DNA from: Paenibacillus chondroitinus NBRC 15376
GTDB lineage: Bacteria > Bacillota > Bacilli > Paenibacillales > NBRC-103111
Reading direction: 5' to 3'
Length of the DNA stretch: 64,000 nt
Assembly (NCBI RefSeq): GCF_004000765.1
Contig: NZ_BILW01000001.1
Location: 496,001 to 560,000 of the forward strand
A program made the position numbers and the translations under genes. The stretch's first letter is position 1. Every line of letters begins with the position of its first letter. The notes beneath the pieces were generated by a model. That model was not told where the DNA came from, ran no database searches, and saw only the letters and a program-made list of their open reading frames with translations. This document shows, piece by piece, positions 1 through 8,394 of this stretch.

Positions 1-114
1 ATCGTACGCAGGATCTATAGCTACGGTATCCGACATGCCCAATTTCTCAATCCGATGCTGCTGGGCACAAGCTGTGAGACAGAATAGAATAACTAGAATA
101 AACAGCCTACGCAT
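1..114 (-). CDS. GerAC-family germination lipoprotein, N-terminal fragment
   Basis: Only the first 38 codons lie in the window; the gene continues past the left edge. The start is the ATG at 112-114, preceded on the minus strand by an AAAGGAC ribosome binding site. The N terminus is a short basic stretch, a hydrophobic segment and a lipobox ending LTAC, so a lipidated exported protein is expected. It overlaps the upstream permease gene by 8 bases, the usual A-B-C order of gerA operons. In this family the C subunit is the membrane-anchored lipoprotein of the nutrient germinant receptor. The assignment rests on position and lipobox, because the diagnostic part is missing. Confidence 0.75.
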   Translation of the reverse strand, partial: MRRLFILVILFCLTACAQQHRIEKLGMSDTVAIDPAYD

Positions 115-1210
115 AATTTTGTCCTTTTCGTTTGTTAATAAGGAGGATAGTAAGTAATACAATGGGAAGAAATACAGCAACCGCTGCTTCTGCAATTCCA
201 AATCTAAATATCCACGGCTCTGTTTCTTCGAGCGTTGTTGGTATGGCAAAGAAGGAAACTACTGCGAGAATAACTAAGACAACATAAGGGGTAGAACGGA
301 ATTTCGCTGCTGGAAAGAGCCATCTGATCGTTTCAGCAGATGCCCAGGCAAACATAACATTCGAAACAATAACTCGTAACAGGGAGAGATTGAATATTAG
401 ATCGTCCACTCGTTTCACAAAGGGGAGCTCCATGTAGGATAACAAATTCAACACAGGGAACTTCATATGTTGAAGTTGATGCAAACTGAAAAAGCCAAAG
501 GAAATAAAGCTAACTAAAATATAGCTAGCGGTTGTAATGAGATTAGCGATTTGAAAGCCACGCATTAAGTGTGATTTTTCATCTACATAGGGAAATAGAA
601 GGAGACAAAGTTCATAACCTAGAAAAGCTGAATAAATTTGAAACCATCCCATTAGCGTATGATCGACTTCCTTAAACCAAAAAGGAGTCATTCGTGATAA
701 ATCAAAGTCTTTGCGAGCATAAAACAAAAGTAGGAAATTGCAAGTTAGCAAGAAAAATGCGATAACAGCCGAATTGGAGATAGAAAAAATTCCTTTGGAT
801 AAAAGTAAAAATACAAGCAGTTCGAGCAGCAGATATAAGTAAATCGGGGGGAGTGAACGGAAGGATAAAGAAGTACTAATGAGTATGAAATCTTTACCAA
901 TAAGACTGCCCAGAATTCCCCAAAATGCAGCCAATATACAAAAAAAAGGGATGATAATAAAGTTAGGTAATGCAGATTTCGTGATATCGAAGATGGATTT
1001 CCCTTTTCCGAACCGATAAACCAATGAGATCAAGAAAAGATTGCAAGAAGCGACGGCTGAACAGATGAGTAGAGCAGCCCACCCGTTCGTCCCGATATTT
1101 TCTGCTAACAGACGGGGAAGATTGAATACGAAGACACCGGTCTGGATGAAATTGGCAAGAATGGTGGTCTGAAAAAAAGGGAGCTTTGCCCGCATGAGTA
1201 ACTCCTTCAT
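107..1210 (-). CDS. GerAB-family spore germination permease
   Basis: A 367-residue, almost entirely hydrophobic protein with about ten predicted membrane segments, typical of the GerAB/endospore germination permease family (APC superfamily). The B subunit sits in the spore inner membrane and is thought to bind the nutrient germinant. Its ATG overlaps the stop of the preceding GerAA-like gene in a 4-base ATGA overlap, and its own stop overlaps the next gene by 8 bases, so the three genes are translationally coupled. The germinant cannot be read from the sequence. Confidence 0.93.
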   Translation of the reverse strand: MKELLMRAKLPFFQTTILANFIQTGVFVFNLPRLLAENIGTNGWAALLICSAVASCNLFLISLVYRFGKGKSIFDITKSALPNFIIIPFFCILAAFWGILGSLIGKDFILISTSLSFRSLPPIYLYLLLELLVFLLLSKGIFSISNSAVIAFFLLTCNFLLLFYARKDFDLSRMTPFWFKEVDHTLMGWFQIYSAFLGYELCLLLFPYVDEKSHLMRGFQIANLITTASYILVSFISFGFFSLHQLQHMKFPVLNLLSYMELPFVKRVDDLIFNLSLLRVIVSNVMFAWASAETIRWLFPAAKFRSTPYVVLVILAVVSFFAIPTTLEETEPWIFRFGIAEAAVAVFLPIVLLTILLINKRKGQNYA

Positions 1211-2610
1211 TTACCTGATTTATTGGGGGTGAACTTTTTAAATTTAGCCAAAATTTGAACGGGAACTCGAATAATCTGATCTAACCAACGACTAGGTTGC
1301 GATGGTGCTATAGGTGATAGATAAGATAGTCCAAACATATGTAAACTGGAAAGTTGAACGATCAAGAATCCGAGACCGAAAACTAGACCGAAATTTCCCA
1401 AAATACCAGCCAACAGAATGATACCAAATCGCATTAACCGAATAGAGGCACTCATGATATAACTAGGGATGGCGAAGGAGGCTATGGCCGAAATCGCAAC
1501 AGAGATGATGAGGATATTGCTTGTTACACCAGCTTGAACAGCAGCTTGACCTATGACGATTCCCCCGACAGTCCCAATCGTAGAACCGATTTTGGTGGGT
1601 AAGCGTGCTCCTGCTTCACGAAGAAGCTCGATAGTCATCTCCATAAAAATGGCTTCTACCAACGGTGAAAAAGGCACTCGATTACGGGATTCCATCAAAT
1701 TTATTAGCAGTGATGGAGGAATCATTTCATAGTGATAAGTGACAAGAGATACATACAATGCGGTAAAGCTGAGTGTAATGAATAAGGCAATAAGCCGTAA
1801 AATACGAACGGCAGAGGCGACGGCCCACGGTTGATAATAATCGTCTGGCGACATAAAAAATTCAATAAAGGAAGTTGGGGTACTGAAGGCAGCTTGACTC
1901 CCCTCAAGCAGTCCGACAATTTTGCCGCTGATCAGTTTATTCGTGATGAGATCAGGGCGCACACTTGTTAGGATTTGCGGTGCAATTGAGTATTTGCTAG
2001 GGCTTAAGTATTGAACAAGAATATTCGTTTCATTGACGAGAGGAATATCGAGCTTTTCTATCATCTCGCTTAACTGCTGCACATGAGACGAATCTGCAAG
2101 ACCTTCCAAATAAAGGAGATTTAACGATGTACCGGTTTTGCTGCCAAGTGTGAAGGAAAGCACTTTGAGTGACGGATCTTTGATGCGTCTGCGAATTAAA
2201 GACAGATTTGTGCTGAGTGACTCGGTGAAAGAGTCCATTGGACCACTGATGACACTTTCCGTCTCTGAACTTTCTATCGATCGAGATTCAGGCGCGTAGG
2301 CTTCATACAAGTAGGCTTTATGATTATAAAAAATAGCGATACAACCGTTCAGTATATCATGAACGATTTCGTTCGCTTGAAGTTTCTGCTTGAAGGAAGA
2401 CTTGCTAAGGATCGCAACCATCGTGACTTCAGTTTGATTGAGCAGATTCAAGACATCATTTCTTAGAGATTCTGAACGGACAAGATAACTGAAATAAACC
2501 AAATCCACCTGATGAAGCGGGAAGTGTAGATTCGTCAAGTCAGAACAGTCGCTAAGTATTTGCAAGGTTTGCTCTAGCAGGCTGATCTCCGTTATCTCTT
2601 CGCTGCTCAT
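1207..2610 (-). CDS. GerAA-family spore germination protein
   Basis: A 467-residue protein with a soluble N-terminal half (about 1-260) and a C-terminal membrane half with four to six segments. The stretch PFSPLVEAIFMEMTIELLRE (about 310-330) and the following GARLPTKIGSTIGTVGGIVIG region are hallmarks of the GerA/SpoVAF family. The start ATG at 2608-2610 follows an AAAGGAG site at good spacing. It is first gene of a gerA-type operon (A, B, C) whose products form a nutrient receptor in the inner spore membrane. A consensus sigma-G promoter lies just upstream, so expression in the forespore is expected. Confidence 0.95.
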   Translation of the reverse strand: MSSEEITEISLLEQTLQILSDCSDLTNLHFPLHQVDLVYFSYLVRSESLRNDVLNLLNQTEVTMVAILSKSSFKQKLQANEIVHDILNGCIAIFYNHKAYLYEAYAPESRSIESSETESVISGPMDSFTESLSTNLSLIRRRIKDPSLKVLSFTLGSKTGTSLNLLYLEGLADSSHVQQLSEMIEKLDIPLVNETNILVQYLSPSKYSIAPQILTSVRPDLITNKLISGKIVGLLEGSQAAFSTPTSFIEFFMSPDDYYQPWAVASAVRILRLIALFITLSFTALYVSLVTYHYEMIPPSLLINLMESRNRVPFSPLVEAIFMEMTIELLREAGARLPTKIGSTIGTVGGIVIGQAAVQAGVTSNILIISVAISAIASFAIPSYIMSASIRLMRFGIILLAGILGNFGLVFGLGFLIVQLSSLHMFGLSYLSPIAPSQPSRWLDQIIRVPVQILAKFKKFTPNKSGK

Positions 2611-2653
2611 CCGTGTAGATCTCCTTTAGTCATTTCACAATATTTCCATACGT

Positions 2654-2683
2654 TAGTATGTATCTTCCGCCAATTAGTTATTC
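2654..2683 (-). promoter_or_regulatory. Sigma-G promoter of the gerA-like operon
   Basis: Read on the minus strand the sequence is GAATA, an 18-base spacer, then CATACTA. These match the Bacillus sigma-G consensus (GHATR, N18, CATNHTA) at every defined position. The -10 box ends about 45 bases before the gerAA start. The element was found by eye, not by scoring, but its fit and its place before a germination operon support each other. Confidence 0.8.
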
Positions 2684-2779
2684 GATATTATGGGGGACAT
2701 CGTCCCTAGGCGTGCGTCATATGTTATCATGTATAAGGGCATGACCCGATGATGGATTTACGAAGGAGTTTGATCCCGC

Positions 2780-3688
2780 ATGATACGACAATCCCCCTAC
2801 ATACTTTTAGTGCTCGCCACTTGCATATGGGGAGGCAATTTTGTGGCCGGTAAAGCGCTCGTCGAGCATATCCCGCCCATAACGTTAGCTGCTTTGCGCT
2901 GGGGCATTGCTTTTCTACTGCTTCTACCGTTCTATGGCAAGCAAACTTGGCGACTTAGGACGGAATTTCTAAGGAATTGGAAAATGCTCTTGTTCTTGTC
3001 TGCAACGGGTGTTGCCGGATTTAACACATTGACTTATGTCGCGGTTCAATATACGGGTTCCATTAACGCTTCACTTATGAACTCTGCGACACCGATTATT
3101 GTCGTGCTCCTGACATGGTTGGTTATGCGAGAAAAATTAGCGTGGTCGGCGTTGCCGGGCATTCTTATTTCAATGGCTGGCGTGAGTTGGATCATTAGCC
3201 GTGGGAGTCTGTCAGCGCTGCTTCACCTGTCTTTTAATAAAGGCGATTTGCTGATGCTAACAGCAGTTCTGTGTTGGGCCTTATATTCCGTTGGTATGAA
3301 AAAGGTAGCTGGGAGATTTCCCTCCAGCCCCTTGCTGCTGGCGCAGGTTGTCGTCGCTTTGATCTTGCTAATTCCGCTTTCAATAACGGAAGCGGCTGTG
3401 AAATCCCCGCAGATTGCTTGGAATTCAGCGCTTATCTCAGGACTCATTTATATCGGATTATTCGCATCAATCATAGCTTTCCTAAGCTGGAATCGAGCCA
3501 TCGAAATCCTGGGGCCCCAGCGCTGCGCGGGTTTTCTGAACTTTATCCCGATGTTCAGCGCAATCTTTGCAACGGCTTTTACCGGCGAATCATTGAGAGT
3601 GTATCATCTCTTGGGAGCGATACTTATCGTGACCGGGGTTTATATCACGAATTATGCGATGAAAAAGCGGCAGACAAATGCTGCATAA
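2780..3688 (+). CDS. EamA/DMT-family transporter (RhaT/YdcZ type)
   Basis: A 302-residue protein with ten predicted membrane helices arranged as two EamA repeats. It opens with a WGGNFVAGK segment, and residues around PPITLAALRWGIAFLLLLP match the drug/metabolite transporter family. Members export amino acids or other small metabolites; the substrate cannot be inferred. The start ATG follows AAGGAG at 11-base spacing. It stands alone, divergent from the gerA-like operon, and ends at a strong terminator. Confidence 0.9.
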   Translation: MIRQSPYILLVLATCIWGGNFVAGKALVEHIPPITLAALRWGIAFLLLLPFYGKQTWRLRTEFLRNWKMLLFLSATGVAGFNTLTYVAVQYTGSINASLMNSATPIIVVLLTWLVMREKLAWSALPGILISMAGVSWIISRGSLSALLHLSFNKGDLLMLTAVLCWALYSVGMKKVAGRFPSSPLLLAQVVVALILLIPLSITEAAVKSPQIAWNSALISGLIYIGLFASIIAFLSWNRAIEILGPQRCAGFLNFIPMFSAIFATAFTGESLRVYHLLGAILIVTGVYITNYAMKKRQTNAA

Positions 3689-3729
3689 AAAAGAGCTCGC
3701 CGATGTTGATGTCGGCAAGCTCTTTTTTT
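3689..3729 (+). terminator. Intrinsic terminator after the EamA gene
   Basis: Stem GAGCTCGCCGA (3693-3703) pairs with TCGGCAAGCTC (3712-3722) with one mismatch, followed by seven T. A run of A before the stem lets it also act for the convergent gene at 3771-4139. Confidence 0.9.
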
Positions 3730-3770
3730 ATTGGTGCAAATGATCCCTATGGATTGAGGGAACTCTTTGT

Positions 3771-4139
3771 CTACTCATCTAATTCCTCCAGATGCCCATG
3801 GTTCCGCCGAATGATTTCAGCGGCACCTGAATAATCGGCATACGCGACTTTGGCTGTGAGCACATAATGGAGTGCAGTGGCGTCCCGGTCGCTCGCATAA
3901 TCGGAAGAGCTGAGAGCCGCAGTCGGTAGCGCACCAGCCATCGCAAAACTGTTGTTCATGTTTGCTTCGTTTACCAAACCACCACCATCCAAGATGGGAA
4001 GCAGCAGTCGTCCGCTGCCGTTATATCCACCTTCCAGTGATCCAACCTCGAGCATTTCCGGATTGTATTTCATCAGCAGTACTTTTGCATCCTCCGCTTG
4101 ATTTTCCGTGTGAAAATACGCTTGAATGATTCGGCTCAT
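3771..4139 (-). CDS. Small hypothetical protein, possibly YflT-like
   Basis: A 122-residue soluble protein that I do not recognise with certainty. It opens with a beta-strand followed by a helix (RIIQAYFHTENQAEDAKVLL), has a flexible Gly/Ser/Asn-rich centre, and ends with a helix AAEIIRRNHGHLEELDE. This order recalls the heat-induced stress protein YflT/GsiB-adjacent domain of bacilli, in which a short alpha/beta unit is paired with a terminal helix. A GGAAGG ribosome binding site precedes the ATG. It converges on the EamA gene across a bidirectional terminator. A role in stress response is only a weak guess. Confidence 0.75.
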   Translation of the reverse strand: MSRIIQAYFHTENQAEDAKVLLMKYNPEMLEVGSLEGGYNGSGRLLLPILDGGGLVNEANMNNSFAMAGALPTAALSSSDYASDRDATALHYVLTAKVAYADYSGAAEIIRRNHGHLEELDE

Positions 4140-4380
4140 GATTCATCCTTCCTTTCAATTGGATTAGGTGTTCTTATGTTAGGCTTACCCCAAAGATTCC
4201 GAAACCTGACCTTTATACCAAAATAAATTAAACTTACATTTTTAATCGGGATGATCGGGATTGAAATAAACGTCCGTCCTGCATTATAAGGGGGATTTAG
4301 AGAGCGGATTAGTAAAAATGATTGGACATTCTACTCTCTTTAGTTCAAAATAGAATTAAGTGCAGGGGAGGTCAACCAAC

Positions 4381-5025
4381 ATGCCAACAAACAACTTTCG
4401 TAAATTAATAAGCATCTTCTGGACATTTCTGCGGATCAGCCCACTTACATTTGGCGGCGGTTATGCTATGCTGCCTGCTATACACCGAGAAGTGGTTGAG
4501 ACGAACGGGTGGATGTCAGATGATGAGATGACAGAACTTCTTGCCATTTCCGGAGCAGCTCCGGGCGGCGTAGGCGTGAATGTTTCGGCCTTAGTCGGTT
4601 ATCATTTGGCAGGCATTCGAGGAGCCGTAGCAGCCGTCATCGGCATTACGCTTCCTACGTTTATCATTGTAATGCTCCTTAGTATGGTTTACGCAATTCT
4701 CCAAAGTTATCCGAAAATGCAAGCTATCATGGAAGGGATTCATGCTGCAATTGTCGGACTGATCGCAGCAGCTGCCTACAAAATGGCGAAGTCATCGATT
4801 ATCGATAAAATGACGCTTTTTACAGCCATAGCGACCGTACTCGTCCTGCTTTTCATCCCGATATCACCGATCTTAGTGATTGGCTCCGGTTTTGTGGTCG
4901 GAATTGCTGTCGTTTTCTTGAAACAAAAATGGGGAATGAAAGATCCATTTGCAAGCAAAGAAACGAAATCGCAAGCGCCAATGACCAACCGGGCCGCAGA
5001 TTATTTCATTGCTGACGGTATATGA
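4381..5025 (+). CDS. Chromate transporter family, first half-size subunit
   Basis: A 214-residue membrane protein with the CHR-domain signature FGGGYAMLPAIHREVV near the N terminus and a further conserved SGAAPGGVGVN motif. Half-size CHR proteins occur as adjacent pairs that together make the equivalent of one full-length ChrA chromate/sulfate antiporter. The start is the ATG at 4381, placed by the GGGGAGG site at 4365-4371; an earlier GTG at 4360 lies upstream of that site and is rejected. The partner gene begins 16 bases downstream. Chromate efflux is the family role; the natural substrate may differ. Confidence 0.93.
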   Translation: MPTNNFRKLISIFWTFLRISPLTFGGGYAMLPAIHREVVETNGWMSDDEMTELLAISGAAPGGVGVNVSALVGYHLAGIRGAVAAVIGITLPTFIIVMLLSMVYAILQSYPKMQAIMEGIHAAIVGLIAAAAYKMAKSSIIDKMTLFTAIATVLVLLFIPISPILVIGSGFVVGIAVVFLKQKWGMKDPFASKETKSQAPMTNRAADYFIADGI

Positions 5026-5041
5026 GGGAAGGTGAAAAAGC

Positions 5042-5584
5042 GTGTTATTCAGTTTATTTCTTACTTTTTTTAAGATTGGATTTATCTCCTTCGGCGGCGG
5101 ATACGCGATGATGCCGGTCATCCAGCACGAGGTGAGCAAGAACAATTGGCTTTCAGATGAAGCTTTTAACCAAGTGGTGTCATTGGCGGGGTCTGGCCCA
5201 GGACCGATTGCGACGAATTGTGCCACACTAATTGGATTTCAAACGGCTGGCGTGATGGGCGCTATTGCGGCGACGCTAGGCATGGTGCTTCCATCTCTTT
5301 TATTAATTATATTATTAGCGGCTTTCTTATATAAATGGCATCATAATAAGTGGTTTAAATCTTCTTTCTATGGCTTGAAACCTGTCGTCACCGGTTTAAT
5401 TATTTTTGCGGCGATACACTTCGGCATGGCAGGCTGGGGGGAAGCGAAACTGCCGGTTACCTGGCAGCAGATCGCTACGATTTTAATCTCCATCGGTGCA
5501 TTCATGGGGATTGTCAAATATAAGCTCCATCCATTTATTATCATTGTAGGCGCGGGCATTATGGGCATCGTCTTTTTCCAATAG
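5042..5584 (+). CDS. Chromate transporter family, second half-size subunit
   Basis: A 180-residue membrane protein with the same CHR signature (FGGGYAMMPVIQHEV) and an SGPGPIATN motif. It starts with GTG behind a GGAAGG site. It is paralogous to the preceding gene and sits 16 bases after it, so the two form a classical short-chain chromate transporter pair, probably a heterodimer with the two halves in opposite membrane orientation. A terminator follows immediately. Confidence 0.92.
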   Translation: MLFSLFLTFFKIGFISFGGGYAMMPVIQHEVSKNNWLSDEAFNQVVSLAGSGPGPIATNCATLIGFQTAGVMGAIAATLGMVLPSLLLIILLAAFLYKWHHNKWFKSSFYGLKPVVTGLIIFAAIHFGMAGWGEAKLPVTWQQIATILISIGAFMGIVKYKLHPFIIIVGAGIMGIVFFQ

Positions 5585-5591
5585 CTGCATA

Positions 5592-5638
5592 GAAAAGCTC
5601 TCTTTTATTCCTCCGGGAAGTAGAAAGGGGGCTTTTTT
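5592..5638 (+). terminator. Terminator after the chromate transporter pair
   Basis: AAAAGCTCTCTTT pairs with AAAGGGGGCTTTT, including G-U pairs, around a loop of about 17 bases and ends in a T run. Confidence 0.75.
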
Positions 5639-5785
5639 GCATCCTAATAAGTGAACGGAACGTGTCCAAAAATGATAAGAAATTATTTTATGTGCTATAA
5701 AACAATGTTATTTTCCTTTTTTATGCTATATAATATACAATATATAATAAATAGAACACACTATATAGGTGGTTTTGAATTGTTT

Positions 5786-5792
5786 AGGAGGG
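5786..5792 (+). promoter_or_regulatory. Ribosome binding site that decides the ccpN start
   Basis: AGGAGGG lies 4 bases before the first ATC (5797) and 7 before the second (5800). No ATG, GTG or TTG falls within 25 bases downstream in frame. This site is the main evidence for non-canonical initiation of ccpN. Confidence 0.8.
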
Positions 5793-5796
5793 AAAC

Positions 5797-6435
5797 ATCA
5801 TCGAGCTGACATCCCGCCAGTTGGAAATTATTGATCTTGTGGGCAAGCATGCCCCGATTACGGGTGAACGCATCGCTGAGCTTTTAGGCATTAGCCGCCC
5901 GACGATTCGTTCGGATCTGGCTGTTTTGGTGATGCTTGGGCATATTGATGCCAAACCGAAAGTCGGCTATTTTCTTGGAAAAGCTGCGCTTGAAGTGAAT
6001 TCACCATTTAAGCATATTGAGGCGATGAAGGTCAAAGAAGTCATGGGCATTCCCGTTGTGCTCAGGGAGACCGTTACGGTTAGTGATGCTGTCGTGACAC
6101 TTTTTCTCGAAAATGTAGGAAGTTTAATGATTGTAAATCAACAGGGGGCTTTAGTAGGTATCGTTTCACGAAAGGATCTGCTTAAGGTGACATTAGGGCA
6201 ATCTGCCGCTAACACAATGCCTGTTTCGCTCGTCATGACCAGGCATCCAAACATTGTTACGGTACACCCGGAAGACAGCGTGTTAGAAGCTGCTCGGAAA
6301 ATGATTCATCATCAAGTCGACGGTTTGCCCGTCGTTAAGCCGGCAGCGCCTGATCAGGAATATGAAGAAGTAATTGGCCGAATTACGAAAACGACGATGA
6401 CCAAACTGCTGCTTGAAGTAGCGCTGGGGATTTAA
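5797..6435 (+). CDS. ccpN: CcpN-type repressor of gluconeogenic genes (HTH plus two CBS domains); non-standard start codon
   Basis: The protein has an N-terminal winged HTH (PITGERIAELLGISRPTIRSDLAVL), then two CBS domains (ending VIGRITKTTMTKLLLEVA), as in Bacillus CcpN, which represses gapB and pckA when glycolytic substrates are present. The first standard start in frame is TTG at 5821, which is 28 bases after the ribosome binding site AGGAGGG (5786-5792) and would remove the conserved IELTSRQ segment that aligns with the Bacillus N terminus. An in-frame stop at 5785-5787 prevents a longer ORF. The only codons at correct spacing are ATC at 5797 and ATC at 5800, or CTG at 5806. With ATC 5797 the protein is 212 residues, the Bacillus length. 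It is followed by ppsR, as in Bacillus. Confidence 0.9.
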   Translation: MIELTSRQLEIIDLVGKHAPITGERIAELLGISRPTIRSDLAVLVMLGHIDAKPKVGYFLGKAALEVNSPFKHIEAMKVKEVMGIPVVLRETVTVSDAVVTLFLENVGSLMIVNQQGALVGIVSRKDLLKVTLGQSAANTMPVSLVMTRHPNIVTVHPEDSVLEAARKMIHHQVDGLPVVKPAAPDQEYEEVIGRITKTTMTKLLLEVALGI

Positions 6436-6451
6436 ATCAGGAGGAGTGCAA

Positions 6452-7255
6452 GTGGGAGAAAAGATGCATACGATTTTCGTTTGTTCGGATTCTGTGGGGG
6501 AAACGGCGAATACCGTCGTACAAGCAACAATCCGCCAATTTAATGCAAGCCAAGTGCAGGTCAAACGCTTCGGATCCATCCGAACCGAAGATGAAGTGCG
6601 CTCCTTAGTGGAAGAAGCATCGAAAGTGAACGGTTTTATTGCCTACACCCTTGTTCTTCCTGAACTTAGGGAGATGATGCGGCAGGAAGCGATTCGACTC
6701 AGCGTCAATGCAATTGACATTATGGGACCTATGATGCAGGCATTCATTGATACGTTCAAAGATTCGCCGAAGCGCAAAGTAGGCTTGCTCTACCAGATGG
6801 ATGAGCAGTATTACCAGCGGGTTGAAGCGGTTGAATTTACGGTAAATAGTGACGATGGCAAAGATCCCAGTGCGATGAGACACGCCCATATTGTCCTGCT
6901 CGGGCCTTCCCGCACCTCCAAAACGCCGCTTAGCATTTATTTGGCGCATAAAGGAAATAAGGTGGCCAATTACCCGCTTGTTCCCGAGGTAAAGCCGCCC
7001 GCCATTATACATGAATTAGATCCTAAGAAATTAATTGGTTTAACGATGAATCCTGATCACTTGGTGCGCATACGAACAGAACGCTTGAAAGCTGTAGGGC
7101 TTCCCTTTGGCGCCAAATATGCGACTGGGGAGCGGGTCAAAGAAGAGTTGGCTTTTGCGATGAAACTGTATCGTGATCTCGGCTGCCGCATCATCGATGT
7201 TAGTGAGAAGGCGATCGAAGAGACAGCGGGACTTATTTTAGCCGACATAACGTAA
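6452..7255 (+). CDS. yqfL: PpsR-type pyruvate,phosphate/water dikinase regulatory kinase-phosphorylase
   Basis: About 267 residues of the DUF299/PpsR family. These bifunctional enzymes inactivate pyruvate phosphate dikinase or PEP synthase by ADP-dependent threonine phosphorylation and reactivate it by phosphorolysis. The N terminus FVCSDSVGETANTV and the P-loop GPSRTSKTP (about 151-159) are family hallmarks. The ORF opens at a GTG (6446) directly against the AGGAGG site; the GTG at 6452, seven to eight bases after it, is the better start, and ATG 6464 is also possible. The 16-base gap after ccpN repeats the Bacillus ccpN-yqfL operon, linking transcriptional and post-translational control of gluconeogenesis. 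Confidence 0.93.
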   Translation: MGEKMHTIFVCSDSVGETANTVVQATIRQFNASQVQVKRFGSIRTEDEVRSLVEEASKVNGFIAYTLVLPELREMMRQEAIRLSVNAIDIMGPMMQAFIDTFKDSPKRKVGLLYQMDEQYYQRVEAVEFTVNSDDGKDPSAMRHAHIVLLGPSRTSKTPLSIYLAHKGNKVANYPLVPEVKPPAIIHELDPKKLIGLTMNPDHLVRIRTERLKAVGLPFGAKYATGERVKEELAFAMKLYRDLGCRIIDVSEKAIEETAGLILADIT

Positions 7256-7296
7256 ACGTACAAAACAATTCCAAAGTAGAAAGGGTGAATGGATGT

Positions 7297-8259
7297 ATGC
7301 AAAGAGATTTGTCACTGGAAATTGTTCGAGTTACAGAATATGCTGCTTTAGCATCCGCTCGGTGGACTGGAAAAGGGAATAAACATAGTGCTGACGAAGC
7401 GGCAACATCTGCCATGCGTTCTATTTTTAGCTCCATTCCATTTCGGGGAACTGTTGTCATCGGGGAAGGTGAGATGGACGAAGCACCCATGCTCTATATT
7501 GGTGAGCCAGTGGGCAGCGGTGTCGGTCCTGAATATGATGTGGCTGTAGATCCGCTGGAAGGTACGGATATCGTAGCAAGCGGCAGAAACAATGCGCTTT
7601 CCGTTGTAGCCATTGCCGAGAAAGGGAATCTGCTGCATGCGCCAGATATGTATATGGAAAAGCTCGCCGTCGGTCCCCGACTGGCCGGTCATCTCCGGTT
7701 GGAGGATCCACTCGATGTGACCGTACGCAAAGCTGCGGAGCTGCTGCAAAAGGATGTAACGGAGCTAACCGTTTCGATTTTGGACCGCAAACGGCATGCC
7801 GACAAAATCTTAATTCTTCGTTCGCTAGGCGTTAAAATTCATTTGCTCAGCGATGGCGATGTGGCGGGAGCGATGGCGACCGCTTTTCCCGAAACGGGCA
7901 TCGACCTGCACGTGGGTTCGGGAGGCGCACCGGAAGGCGTACTTGCCGCGGCCGCGCTGCGTTGTATGGGCGGCGAGTTCCAGGGGCGGCTTCTTCCGGA
8001 GGATGATGCGGAGGCCGCTCGCTGCTTGGCTATGGGGATCACGGATCCCTCCAAAGTGCTGAGCATGCGCGATCTCGTCGGAGAATCCGATATTTATTTT
8101 GCAGCGACAGGCGTTACGACCGGGGACTTCTTGAACGGTGTGAAGTATCAATTCGGCGGCCGCGCCGAGACTCACTCGGTCGTCATGAGAGCTGAAACGC
8201 AAACCGTGCGTTTCATTCATTGCGTCCATCAGACGCAGGTGTATCTTGGGAGCGCCTAA
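7297..8259 (+). CDS. glpX: Class II fructose-1,6-bisphosphatase GlpX
   Basis: A 320-residue protein containing the GlpX motifs GEGEMDEAPM (about 56-65), DVAVDPLEGT (81-90), DGDVAGA and GSGGAPEG. It hydrolyses fructose-1,6-bisphosphate to fructose-6-phosphate with Mn or Mg, the committed gluconeogenic step. ATG 7297 is preferred over GTG 7285, because the AGAAAGGG site overlaps the GTG and family members begin close to the MQRDLSLEIVRVTE segment. It follows ppsR by about 40 bases and ends at a terminator, so ccpN-ppsR-glpX looks like a single gluconeogenesis operon. Confidence 0.95.
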   Translation: MQRDLSLEIVRVTEYAALASARWTGKGNKHSADEAATSAMRSIFSSIPFRGTVVIGEGEMDEAPMLYIGEPVGSGVGPEYDVAVDPLEGTDIVASGRNNALSVVAIAEKGNLLHAPDMYMEKLAVGPRLAGHLRLEDPLDVTVRKAAELLQKDVTELTVSILDRKRHADKILILRSLGVKIHLLSDGDVAGAMATAFPETGIDLHVGSGGAPEGVLAAAALRCMGGEFQGRLLPEDDAEAARCLAMGITDPSKVLSMRDLVGESDIYFAATGVTTGDFLNGVKYQFGGRAETHSVVMRAETQTVRFIHCVHQTQVYLGSA

Positions 8260-8270
8260 GGCGTAAGAAG

Positions 8271-8311
8271 GACCATGTATGTCAACTTTGGTTGAGATGC
8301 ATGGTCTTTTT
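8271..8311 (+). terminator. Terminator after glpX
   Basis: GACCATGTAT (8271-8280) pairs with ATGCATGGTC (8297-8306), with an inner TCAAC/GTTGA stem, followed by five T. Confidence 0.9.
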
Positions 8312-8394
8312 GTTGATCTTGGCATAAGTGATCATGGGCCAAGTCCGCAGTCGCATATACTTTAGCTGAGAATGATGCGAAAAGAGGGATAACC

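Noticed and set aside
4360..4380. GTG start for the first chromate transporter gene
   Set aside because: The ribosome binding site lies between this GTG and ATG 4381, so 4381 is the start.
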